Shown: positions 31,303-38,721 of the stretch, in pieces
How the letters are laid out: every line of letters begins with the position of its first letter
Numbering within the stretch: the stretch's first letter is position 1
Source of the DNA: Verrucomicrobiota bacterium
GTDB taxonomy: Bacteria > Verrucomicrobiota > Verrucomicrobiia > Limisphaerales > JADLHS01
Assembly: GCA_025350905.1 (NCBI GenBank)
Contig: JANXWY010000319.1
Span: 1 to 40,836, forward strand
DNA length: 40,836 bases
Direction of reading: 5' to 3'
The notes under the pieces: generated by a model
What the model was told of the DNA's origin: nothing
The model's database searches: none
The model's input: only the letters and a program-made list of their open reading frames with translations
Position numbers and translations under genes: made by a program

Positions 31303-32501
31303 ACCTCGAAACGCTAGCGCTCATCGCGGTCGTGCTGGCCGGAATTCCCGGCGGCCTGTTTGTGGCGAATTTATTTTTCTACCGGAAACTGGCCGGTGCC
31401 GGCTCGTCGCGTTCGTCGTCCCCACCTTCGGGCCGAGAGGGCGGGAACGGACGCACCCGGACCGGCCCATTGTCCGTCCTGATTCCCGCCCGCAACGAGG
31501 AGGCCAACCTCCGCGGCCTGTTGGAATCCGTGCTGGCCAACGCCGGGAGGGACTTCGAAGTGATTGTTCTCGATGATCACTCAACCGATCTGACGGCGGA
31601 AATCGTCCGCGAGTTTGCTCGGAAGGATATCCGGGTGCGATTGGAATTTGCTCCCCCCCTGCCGGCCGGTTGGTGCGGCAAACAACACGCTTGCCACGTT
31701 CTGGCGCAGCGGGCGAAAAATCCGCTCCTGGTTTTCATGGACGCCGACGTGCGGCTGGCGTCGGATGGGCTGGCGCGGATGGCCGGCTTTTTCCAGAATG
31801 CCGACCTCGCCTTGGCCAGCGGCGTGCCGCGCCAAGAACTCGGCACCGCCTCAGAGCGGCTGCTGATTCCGCTGATTCATTTCGTGCTGCTGGGCTATCT
31901 GCCGATGTTTATGATGCGTTGGACGAAGCGGGCCGTGTTCTCGGCGGGGTGCGGTCAATTATTCATTGCGCGCGCTTCGGCTTATCGGACAACGGGTGGT
32001 CACGCCCGGATCCGTTCGACGCTGCACGATGGCGTCAAGTTGCCGCGCTTGTTTCGCCGGTCGGGCTTTCGCACGGACTTGTTTGATGCCACCGACATCG
32101 CGAGCTGTCGCATGTATCAGACGAATGGCGAGACCTGGCGCGGGCTCGGCAAAAACGCCACCGAAGGCCTGGCGGCACCCGGCGCGATCCTGCCGATGAC
32201 GGTGCTGTTGCTCGGCGGACAGGTGTTGCCGTTCGGACTGGCGTGCCTGGCCCCATGGCTGACGGAGCGGGTGCTGACACTGTCCTTGATCGCAGTGGCG
32301 CTGGCGTATGGTCCACGGCTGCTCGCCGTTTGGAAATTCCGGCAACCGTTGGGTGCCGCTTTGCTACATCCGGTGGGCGTGCTCGCTTTGTTGGTGATCC
32401 AGTGGCTCGCGCTCATTCGTCATTTCGCCGGGAAGCCATCCGTGTGGAAAGGGCGTGCCTACTCTACCGGCGGCCTGGCCGAACCTTTCCACGCCGCATG
32501 A
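31299..32501 (+). CDS. Membrane GT2 glycosyltransferase, CrtQ/HpnB-like
   Basis: 400 aa, GTG start overlapping the previous stop. N-terminal TM (LIAVVLAGIPGGLFVANLFFY), GT2 domain with LSVLIPARNEEANLRGLL, VIVLDDHSTD, LLVFMDADV (DxD-type metal site) and FSAGCGQLFIARASAY, then three or four C-terminal TM helices. This layout matches CrtQ of staphyloxanthin synthesis and the hopanoid-associated HpnB family. It probably glycosylates the carboxylic acid end of the carotenoid made by the preceding enzymes. The stop overlaps the following start by ATGA. Confidence 0.87.
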   Translation: MNLETLALIAVVLAGIPGGLFVANLFFYRKLAGAGSSRSSSPPSGREGGNGRTRTGPLSVLIPARNEEANLRGLLESVLANAGRDFEVIVLDDHSTDLTAEIVREFARKDIRVRLEFAPPLPAGWCGKQHACHVLAQRAKNPLLVFMDADVRLASDGLARMAGFFQNADLALASGVPRQELGTASERLLIPLIHFVLLGYLPMFMMRWTKRAVFSAGCGQLFIARASAYRTTGGHARIRSTLHDGVKLPRLFRRSGFRTDLFDATDIASCRMYQTNGETWRGLGKNATEGLAAPGAILPMTVLLLGGQVLPFGLACLAPWLTERVLTLSLIAVALAYGPRLLAVWKFRQPLGAALLHPVGVLALLVIQWLALIRHFAGKPSVWKGRAYSTGGLAEPFHAA

Positions 32502-33034
32502 AAATTAGCTTCCTGTGGCTCGGCCTGTTCGTCGCCTTGACGGTAAACGCGGGCGACCAGGTCGTCCCGGCTTCCGACGTGACTCACGCCCCCGCCTGCA
32601 TCGAACTAAAAGATCAATTCGACTCGCCGCGGAAGCTCTCCTTCCCTGCGACCAACCTCACGGTCCTGACGATCGCGGATCATAAAGGCTCGGAGCAAGT
32701 CGCCGGTTGGGTCGCTCCGGTGAAAGCACGTTATGGTCTGCGGGTGGCCATTCACGGAATTGCGGATGTCTCCGCCGTGCCGGGTTGGTTGCGCGGCGTG
32801 GTGCGGAAGAAGTTTCAGCAGCGGCAAACTTATCCCGTCCTGCTCGACTGGTCCGGTGAAACGGTTAAGGCCTTTGCTTCCGTTCATAATTGTGTCAACG
32901 GCTTCGTCCTGGACGAGCACGGGCGGATTCTCAAAAGGTTCCTGGGCGAGGCGACGCCGGGCACGCTGGCGGAATTGTACGGCACCATCGATCAAGCACT
33001 GTCCCGGAATCAGCCGCCGGGCGCCACCCAATGA
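32498..33034 (+). CDS. Secreted redoxin/thioredoxin-fold-like protein without CXXC
   Basis: 178 aa from the ATG at 32498. The signal peptide MKISFLWLGLFVALTVNAG is followed by a thioredoxin-like pattern: KLSFPATNLTVLTIADHKGSEQV, VAIHGIADVSAVPGWLR, YPVLLDWSGE, and NGFVLDEHGRILKRFLGEAT. The usual CXXC is absent; only isolated Cys remain (ACIEL, HNCVN). The pattern resembles YtfJ/TlpA-type periplasmic proteins. Overlaps on both sides (ATGA) tie it to the glycosyltransferase and photolyase. Role unknown; a chaperone or binding function is more likely than redox catalysis. Confidence 0.68.
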   Translation: MKISFLWLGLFVALTVNAGDQVVPASDVTHAPACIELKDQFDSPRKLSFPATNLTVLTIADHKGSEQVAGWVAPVKARYGLRVAIHGIADVSAVPGWLRGVVRKKFQQRQTYPVLLDWSGETVKAFASVHNCVNGFVLDEHGRILKRFLGEATPGTLAELYGTIDQALSRNQPPGATQ

Positions 33035-34536
33035 AACCCGCCCGGCTCACTGCGGCGGGCCAATCGCCCGCCCTCGTTTGGTTTCGGCTCGATCTGCGCC
33101 TGACCGACAACCCGGCTTTAGTAGCGGCGGTACAGCATGGTGGCCCCGTCATTCCGGTCTTCATTCACGCACCGGACGAGGAAGCGCCCTGGGCTTCCGG
33201 CGGCGCATCGAATTGGTGGCTGCATCAATCGCTCGATTCACTGGCTGCGTCATTGCGCGGACTCGGCTCGCAATTGATCCTCCGCCGGGGCCCGACCCTG
33301 GCGACGCTGCAAGCGCTCGTAAATGAGACCGGCGCCACCGCCGTGTTCTGGAATCGCCGTTACGAACCGGCCGTGATCGCGCGCGACACCGCGGTCAAAG
33401 AGGCGCTACGCCGGGACGGGGTCGCGGTCGAGAGTTTCAATGCCGCGCTGTTGCACGAACCGTGGACAATCCAAAACCAGAGCGGCAAGCCATTCCGAGT
33501 CTTTACGCCCTTCTGGAAACATTGCCTCCAGCAAGCCGCGCCCCCCGTGCCGTTACCCGCGCCGTGCAAGCTTAACGCGCCGGAACGATGGCCCAAGGGA
33601 CTCGCCCTCGCCGCGTTGGAACTGGAGCCGAAAATAAACTGGGCCGCTGGCCTGAAGCGCGCCTGGTTCCCGGGCGAAGCCGCCGCCCACGCGCAGCTGA
33701 AGCGCTTCCTCCAAGCCGCGCATGCCAACTATGGCGACCAGCGAAATCGTCCCGACCTCACCGGCACTTCCCGGCTCTCGCCGCATCTTCACTTTGGCGA
33801 AATCAGTCCCCGGCAGATCTGGTACACCATAGCCAGCGAAGTGGGGGGGCGGAACCCAAGTTCGAAAGCTGACCGCCTCCGTCCGTCGGCGGCTACGGGC
33901 GACTGGCGAGCGTCGCAATTTCTAACCGAGGTGGGCTGGCGCGAGTTTGCCCATCACCTCCTTTACCATTTTCCGCAAACGCCCGCGCTGCCTTTGCGGC
34001 AGGATTTCAACCGATTTCCCTGGCGCAAAGACGCGGCCTTGCTCGCGGCCTGGCAACAAGGAGGTACGGGCTATCCGATCGTGGACTCGGGGATGCGCGA
34101 GTTGTGGACGACCGGTTGGATGCACAATCGCGTGCGGATGATCGTGGCGTCGTTCCTCGTCAAGGACCTGTTGCTGTCCTGGACCGAGGGCGCGCGTTGG
34201 TTTTGGGACACGTTGGCGGACGCCGACCTCGCGCAGAATACGCTTGGCTGGCAATGGACCGCGGGGTGCGGCGCGGATGCGGCCCCGTATTTCCGAGTGT
34301 TTAATCCCATCAGCCAAGGCGAGAAGTTCGATCCCCGGGGGGACTACGTTCGGCGGTGGTGTCCTGAACTGGCGAAGCTTCCGGATCAATGGCTGCATCG
34401 TCCCGGGCAAGCGCCGCCGGAAATCCTCGCTCGCGCCAGCCTGGTCTTGGGGCGCGATTATCCGGAACCCATCGTAAGCCACGCCATTGCCCGTGAGGTG
34501 GCGCTGGAGGCGTTTGCGTCCCTCAAAGGTCGGTGA
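33031..34536 (+). CDS. phrB: Deoxyribodipyrimidine (CPD) photolyase
   Basis: 501 aa from the ATG at 33031, overlapping the previous stop. N-terminal antenna domain (ALVWFRLDLRLTDNPALVAA) and a helical FAD domain: LHFGEISPRQIW, LTEVGWREFAHHLLYHFP, TGYPIVDSGMRELWTTGWMH, then DADLAQNTLGWQWTAGCGAD, PYFRVFNPISQGEKFDP. The Asn in QNTLGW lies where plant cryptochromes have Asp, so this is a repair enzyme rather than a cryptochrome. Tryptophans of the electron-transfer chain are present. About 20 residues (GGRNPSSKADRLRPSAATGD) look like an extra insertion before the FLTEVGW helix. Photolyases are classic targets of CarH/LitR light control. Confidence 0.95.
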   Translation: MKPARLTAAGQSPALVWFRLDLRLTDNPALVAAVQHGGPVIPVFIHAPDEEAPWASGGASNWWLHQSLDSLAASLRGLGSQLILRRGPTLATLQALVNETGATAVFWNRRYEPAVIARDTAVKEALRRDGVAVESFNAALLHEPWTIQNQSGKPFRVFTPFWKHCLQQAAPPVPLPAPCKLNAPERWPKGLALAALELEPKINWAAGLKRAWFPGEAAAHAQLKRFLQAAHANYGDQRNRPDLTGTSRLSPHLHFGEISPRQIWYTIASEVGGRNPSSKADRLRPSAATGDWRASQFLTEVGWREFAHHLLYHFPQTPALPLRQDFNRFPWRKDAALLAAWQQGGTGYPIVDSGMRELWTTGWMHNRVRMIVASFLVKDLLLSWTEGARWFWDTLADADLAQNTLGWQWTAGCGADAAPYFRVFNPISQGEKFDPRGDYVRRWCPELAKLPDQWLHRPGQAPPEILARASLVLGRDYPEPIVSHAIAREVALEAFASLKGR

Positions 34537-34599
34537 AAATGCGCGCGGCGAATATCAGTTGGGCGCCCCGGTTGTGAGGGACGAGGCCGTGCTTCGATC

Positions 34600-34636
34600 T
34601 TGACGGGCGCGGAAAATCTGCTTGTCTGTTGCACGA
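34600..34636 (+). promoter_or_regulatory. Candidate promoter of first DUF3568-like gene
   Basis: GCTTCGATCTTGACGGGCG precedes the ATG; TTGACG at 34600 serves as -35. The same element, GCTTCGTCCTTGACGCGGGC, lies at the matching distance before the paralogue, so it was duplicated with the gene. The -10 is weak in both. Confidence 0.35.
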
Positions 34637-35032
34637 ATGAAAATTGGCTTTCTTATCATATTGGCTGGAGTTGCGCTGGGCGCTACCGGCTGTGTTGGCA
34701 CCGTTGACGGGCAAAAAACCGCTGGTCTCTATTTGTCGCGGGACAAAGTCTCCGGCAACTATAAATTTCCGCTGAACACCGTGGTCGAAGCGTCCAAAAA
34801 GGCGCTCCAAAACTTGGGTCAGTTGACTCGTGAAACGACCTTGCTGGAAAGCACGAATCAAGTGCGGGCGCTCGAGGGCAAGGTGCAAGATACGGACGTC
34901 TGGATTCGGGTTGAGGTCGCCAGCCCTCAGGTCACCGCCGTGACCGTCCAGGCGCGTTCCACCTGGATCGGTAGTAATGTTCCGGTGGCGCATGAAGTGG
35001 AAAAGCAAATCGCCTTGGAACTCGCGCGCTAA
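34637..35032 (+). CDS. DUF3568-like lipoprotein (tandem copy 1)
   Basis: 131 aa. Lipoprotein signal MKIGFLIILAGVALGATGC with the lipidated Cys near residue 19. The mature part (FPLNTVVEASKKALQNLGQ, TRETTLLESTNQVRALEGKV, DVWIRVEVASPQVTAVTVQAR, HEVEKQIALELA) has an alpha/beta BON-like pattern as in DUF3568. The copy downstream is also 131 aa and aligns without visible gaps. It follows the photolyase by 100 bp with its own promoter-like element, so it probably is not part of the light operon. Function unknown. Confidence 0.82.
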   Translation: MKIGFLIILAGVALGATGCVGTVDGQKTAGLYLSRDKVSGNYKFPLNTVVEASKKALQNLGQLTRETTLLESTNQVRALEGKVQDTDVWIRVEVASPQVTAVTVQARSTWIGSNVPVAHEVEKQIALELAR

Positions 35033-35128
35033 TCCGATCCCGTCGGGGGAGCGGTGGGCTTGTGGGCTTGACGTCGCCCGCAATATCGGCCCGCCGAACC
35101 GCCGCTCTGAAACGGGCTTGGCTTCGTC

Positions 35129-35168
35129 CTTGACGCGGGCGGCAGTTTTGATTGCATCGTCGGTAATT
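35129..35168 (+). promoter_or_regulatory. Candidate promoter of second DUF3568-like gene
   Basis: TTGACG at 35129 within GCTTCGTCCTTGACGCGGGC, duplicated from the element at 34600; no good -10. Confidence 0.3.
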
Positions 35169-35564
35169 ATGAAAACAAAATTCATTGCCATTCTCGCCGG
35201 CGTCACGCTGGGCCTCGTGGGTTGTATCAGTAATGTCGCGGAGCCGAACCCTGGCGTTATGCCGGGCTACCTGGATCGGGTGGACCGCCGCTTTGATCGT
35301 CCGCTCAACCAAGTTTTCGAGGCGGCCAAACGGGCCCTCAATAGCTACGGCACTATCACCGCCGAAAGCGCTTTTGCCACCGCCACCAACCAAGTGCGCA
35401 CCGTTTCCGGCTCGGTGAATCAGACCAAGGTGTGGATGCGGATCGAGGGGGTGACGCCGACTGCGTCGGTGGTAATTGTGCAGGTGCGCGCCAAAATGGG
35501 GGGCACTGATCTCACCCTGGCTAACGATTTGGAAAGCCGGATTGCTCTGGAACTCGCGCCCTGA
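35169..35564 (+). CDS. DUF3568-like lipoprotein (tandem copy 2)
   Basis: 131 aa, paralogue of the previous gene. Signal MKTKFIAILAGVTLGLVGC with lipobox LVGC. The mature domain LNQVFEAAKRALNSYG, ESAFATATNQVRTVSGSV, KVWMRIEGVTPTASVVIVQVRAK and NDLESRIALELAP aligns residue for residue with copy 1. Equal length and duplicated upstream sequence point to a tandem duplication that has since diverged. Function unknown; periplasm-facing lipoprotein. Confidence 0.82.
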   Translation: MKTKFIAILAGVTLGLVGCISNVAEPNPGVMPGYLDRVDRRFDRPLNQVFEAAKRALNSYGTITAESAFATATNQVRTVSGSVNQTKVWMRIEGVTPTASVVIVQVRAKMGGTDLTLANDLESRIALELAP

Positions 35565-35632
35565 ACCTGGACGGCGCTCGACTTCGGATTAAGAGAATGC
35601 CGGGTCGCCATCCCGGCTTTTGGACAAAGCGG

Positions 35633-36976
35633 CTAAGCCATCGGGGCGGAGTTTTCCTTTCGCAATAGTTCCAACTTCCGACTCAAGGCCATTTGTTCCG
35701 CACGAAGTCGGCGCAACAACTTTGGCCGCATGAGCATTTTAAATTCATGCCGCCACGCTCGGCCCGTGTGCCGCACATGCCCGGCGTAATGGAGCGCCAC
35801 AATTCCGCAGAACGGCATCAAGCCCGTCCATAGCCCGGCGAGCCAGGCTCGCGTTTGTGACGCGAGCCACCACCAAACCACTGCATACCAGATTCCATAA
35901 AGCGGTAGACCGATCAGCAAGCGGTTTTGCGCAATGGTGGCGCGTCCCGGATGTTTCACGAGCTTGACGAGGCCGCGCGTGATACAGAACGGGACGACAT
36001 GATGGAGCGCGCCCGCCAGGGCGGGCCCGAGTCCGAGGAGCAAGCTTGTGGTTTCCTTGACCAAATGGGCGGTCAGTCGCGCGCGGCTCTGCCCAAGAAT
36101 CGGGGAGTCCATCGTCAATCCCGCGGCGGTGAGTTGGGCCCGATGTTGCTCGATGGCGGCCGCCAGCATTTCCGCGCGCGGACGGTTGGCCGCGAGCAAT
36201 TGGTTCATCGCATCCGCAATCCGCTTTCGCTGACGGAGGGCCGCGATGGGATCGAGCGCCGGGTTGCCTTCCGCCGGCAGCAAGACGTCGAGTTCGGACA
36301 GAAACGGTTGCCAGCGTTCCTCGTGCAAATGAATAACGACTTGTTGCAGCCGCCGGTCAATTTCCTCCGTGAGATTGCGGATCGCCGGTCGTTCTTCCTC
36401 GCCCCGCGCCCGCAGCCACGCGTTTGCGTCCAACGGCTTGCCGACGCGCACCCAGATGGCGCTGCGAAACTTCTCCTTGCCTTCGTAATTCAAGCCCAGC
36501 GGAACAATCATCACCGCCGCGCCGCTTTGCACCGCGGGCCACGCGATGCGCGCGGCGCCAGTTCGGACTTGCTCCAGACCTTCGCGATCATGCGTTTTGC
36601 CTTCGGGAAAAATCCCCACCGCTTCGCCGCGCCCCAAATACTTCGCACCGACCTCAAGGGTTTCGAGATTCTTGCGCACCGACGCCTTGTCGTCCTGGCC
36701 GCGATAAGCCGGCACCATGCCGAGCGCGTGCATGAGCGCACCAAACACCGGCACCTCGAACAGCGGAGCCTTGGCAAAGAAATGCACGGACCGTTGCACG
36801 GCGTAACCGATGAGCGCCGGATCCATTAATGAGTTGGGATGATTCGCCACGAATAAAACCGCGCCGCTCACCGGCAGGCGCTCGCGGCCTTCGACCTCGA
36901 TCCGCGAATAATAGAGGCGCAAGGATTTCCGGACCAACCAGCGCGCCGCTTCACCGATGGCGGTTAGGAGGTTCAT
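35633..36976 (-). CDS. PlsC-like 1-acylglycerol-3-phosphate acyltransferase with C-terminal membrane region
   Basis: 447 aa from the ATG at 36976, overlapping the lnt stop by ATGA. Acyltransferase motif I is LFVANHPNSLMDP (H-x5-D, the HPNS form), then ALGMVPAYRGQDD and motif III GIFPEGKTHDREGLEQVRTGAARIA. The rest (about 220-447) carries helices and three TM segments (LPLYGIWYAVVWWWLASQ, LWTGLMPFCGIVALHYA). It resembles DHAPAT-like PlsC proteins found in Bacteroidota and Verrucomicrobiota. Likely inner-membrane phospholipid synthesis or remodelling, in one operon with lnt and perhaps the Aas-like gene. Confidence 0.9.
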   Translation of the reverse strand: MNLLTAIGEAARWLVRKSLRLYYSRIEVEGRERLPVSGAVLFVANHPNSLMDPALIGYAVQRSVHFFAKAPLFEVPVFGALMHALGMVPAYRGQDDKASVRKNLETLEVGAKYLGRGEAVGIFPEGKTHDREGLEQVRTGAARIAWPAVQSGAAVMIVPLGLNYEGKEKFRSAIWVRVGKPLDANAWLRARGEEERPAIRNLTEEIDRRLQQVVIHLHEERWQPFLSELDVLLPAEGNPALDPIAALRQRKRIADAMNQLLAANRPRAEMLAAAIEQHRAQLTAAGLTMDSPILGQSRARLTAHLVKETTSLLLGLGPALAGALHHVVPFCITRGLVKLVKHPGRATIAQNRLLIGLPLYGIWYAVVWWWLASQTRAWLAGLWTGLMPFCGIVALHYAGHVRHTGRAWRHEFKMLMRPKLLRRLRAEQMALSRKLELLRKENSAPMA

Positions 36977-38448
36977 GGATTCGCGGGCGGAGATATGACG
37001 ACTGGGTTGCGTCGGTAGTTGGTGACCACGAGCCAGAGTACAAATAAGCCCGTCACACCCACGCACACTGGCGCGAGATAGCGGTCGAGGGGGAGCGAAC
37101 CCTTCGATCCGATGCGCGCACCGAAGAAAATAAATTCGCCTTCACCCGGGAACCGGGCGCTGGATTGAACCCGGCCCGATTTGTTCACGCCCTGAGAAAT
37201 GCCAGAACTGGCCAGGCGAAAGATGGGGATACCGTATTCCGCCGCACGAACTGGGGCAACGCGAGCGTGCAACTCGTGCTGATGCCGGCCCCAATCCGCC
37301 ACATCCATCGTCGGCACGATGAGCATCTGCGCCCCTTGCCGCACCAGTTCGTCGGTCACACGGGTGTAGCTCAGGTCGTAACAGATGCAGATGCCGATCT
37401 TGCCCCACGGCGAATCCCAGACCTTTTGCTCCGGCGCGGGCAGGCCGTCCTTGAAGAACTGGATCGGCACGCTCTTCACCTGCTTGAAGACAACTTCGCC
37501 ATTCGTGCTGATGACGAACGCGGTGTTGTAGTAGTTCGTGCCGGGCGAAGCATCCTTGCCGCCGACGATGAGGAATTTCTGGTTCGTGCGACACCAGTTT
37601 TTCAGTTGCTCTGTCGGTTCGCCGTCCAAGGTGTATTCGCTCAACACGATCAAATCCAAATTCGTGTTTCCCGAAAGTCCGGTTCCGCTCTTACCCACCG
37701 ATCTTTTGGCGTGCTCAGCAAGAACTCCGTCTAGCGCCTGTCGAATCTGGCTGGCATTGGGAAATTCCAATTGGACTCCGGCAATATGTGGGCCATTGAT
37801 TATTCGGTAATGAATCAAAGGAGCCAGCATCACACATAAGATCAGTCCGGTAGCGCTGCAAATCAGTATGTCCTTTAGGCGGAGGACTAGAAATAGAGCC
37901 GCGAAAGCAGCGCCACAAAAGCCCACGCCGTATACGCCCAGATCTCGCAGGGGTGCCGGCCAATCTGAGAATGCATATCCCACGTTGAGCCACGAGAATT
38001 TCAGGTAATAAAGTTCGCTGCGAAAATACTCCAAGCCGGTCCAGAGAAACGGAATAAGCAGCGCGCCGCGTTTCAATCCGAACCGGGCCAGCGCAAGGTG
38101 GGAAAGTGCGATGAACAGCGCAATCCATAACGCCAGCACCAGCCAGAGCGCGATCGCCCCCGCGCCGAAGATGCGCCAGAAACATTCCAGTTGCGGCGCG
38201 AAGCACGCAAAGCCAACCGTCAACCCCGTATAAAAACATTGCCGCGGGGTTCGCAGTCGCGCGAGTTGCACGAGGCAAACCACGTAGCCGACGATAGCCA
38301 ATGCCAGCAGGCCTGACTGTGCGGGTGTGTAAGCAACGTGAAAGCACACCACCGCGATGAGCGTGAGCAAACCAGCTTGGCGACAGGTCAATGGTTGGAA
38401 ACTTCCAGGCGAGTTTGCCGCCGGATTTGTTTCGGCAACTTCACTCAT
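36973..38448 (-). CDS. lnt: Apolipoprotein N-acyltransferase
   Basis: 491 aa from the ATG at 38448. Six to eight N-terminal TM helices (LTLIAVVCFHVAYTPAQSGLLAL, then IALWLVLALWIALFIALSHLAL and others) include the Lnt signature FSWLNVGYAF. The C-terminal nitrilase domain has Glu in IVLSEYTLDG, Lys in FKQVKSVPIQFFKDG and Cys in IGICICYDLSY. The Glu-Lys-Cys triad is complete. Lnt adds the third acyl chain to outer-membrane lipoproteins, consistent with the several lipoproteins in this window. The last TM (LAPVCVGVTGLFVLWLVV) is also present. Confidence 0.93.
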   Translation of the reverse strand: MSEVAETNPAANSPGSFQPLTCRQAGLLTLIAVVCFHVAYTPAQSGLLALAIVGYVVCLVQLARLRTPRQCFYTGLTVGFACFAPQLECFWRIFGAGAIALWLVLALWIALFIALSHLALARFGLKRGALLIPFLWTGLEYFRSELYYLKFSWLNVGYAFSDWPAPLRDLGVYGVGFCGAAFAALFLVLRLKDILICSATGLILCVMLAPLIHYRIINGPHIAGVQLEFPNASQIRQALDGVLAEHAKRSVGKSGTGLSGNTNLDLIVLSEYTLDGEPTEQLKNWCRTNQKFLIVGGKDASPGTNYYNTAFVISTNGEVVFKQVKSVPIQFFKDGLPAPEQKVWDSPWGKIGICICYDLSYTRVTDELVRQGAQMLIVPTMDVADWGRHQHELHARVAPVRAAEYGIPIFRLASSGISQGVNKSGRVQSSARFPGEGEFIFFGARIGSKGSLPLDRYLAPVCVGVTGLFVLWLVVTNYRRNPVVISPPANP

Positions 38449-38540
38449 GGCTTTGTGTATTCGTTGTCCGGCTCTTCGAGCAAACACCGTATCGAAAATA
38501 TTGCGCCGTGTGTGTGCAAACAGAAGATGGTTCCACGACC

Positions 38541-38580
38541 GCCCTCACCCTGACCCTCTCCCCCAGGAGAGGGAACGGCC
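38541..38580. repeat. Palindromic repeat family A, copy 3
   Basis: CCCTCACCCTGACCCTCTCCCCCAGGAGAGGG: outer arm plus the short stem CCCTCTCC/GGAGAGGG. Intergenic. Confidence 0.8.
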
Positions 38581-38654
38581 ATTCGCGCCCGTTGGTTCTT
38601 CCAACGCGCGTCCGGCCATTCCAGCCGCAGGTTCTTGCGAGAGACGGAATCCGG

Positions 38655-38690
38655 TGCTCCCTCTCCCGGGGGAGAGGGCCGGGGTGAGGG
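38655..38690. repeat. Palindromic repeat family A, copy 4
   Basis: CCCTCTCCCGGGGGAGAGGG core, followed by the outer arm GGGGTGAGGG. Opposite in sense to copy 3. Confidence 0.8.
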
Positions 38691-38721
38691 CAGACGTCAC
38701 ACAAACTGTTTCGGGATTTTT

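Larger units (their letters stand above)
38449..38721. other. 273-bp gap between aas and lnt carrying two copies of repeat A
   Basis: No gene. Repeat A copies at 38541-38580 and 38655-38690 face each other as an inverted pair (CCCTCACCC ... GGGTGAGGG outer arms), so the transcript could fold into one large structure plus two local hairpins. It may attenuate aas-to-lnt transcription. Confidence 0.65.

Noticed and set aside
33031-34536. Cryptochrome rather than photolyase
   Set aside because: Asn (QNTLGW) occupies the position that is Asp in plant cryptochromes, and repair-type motifs are intact.
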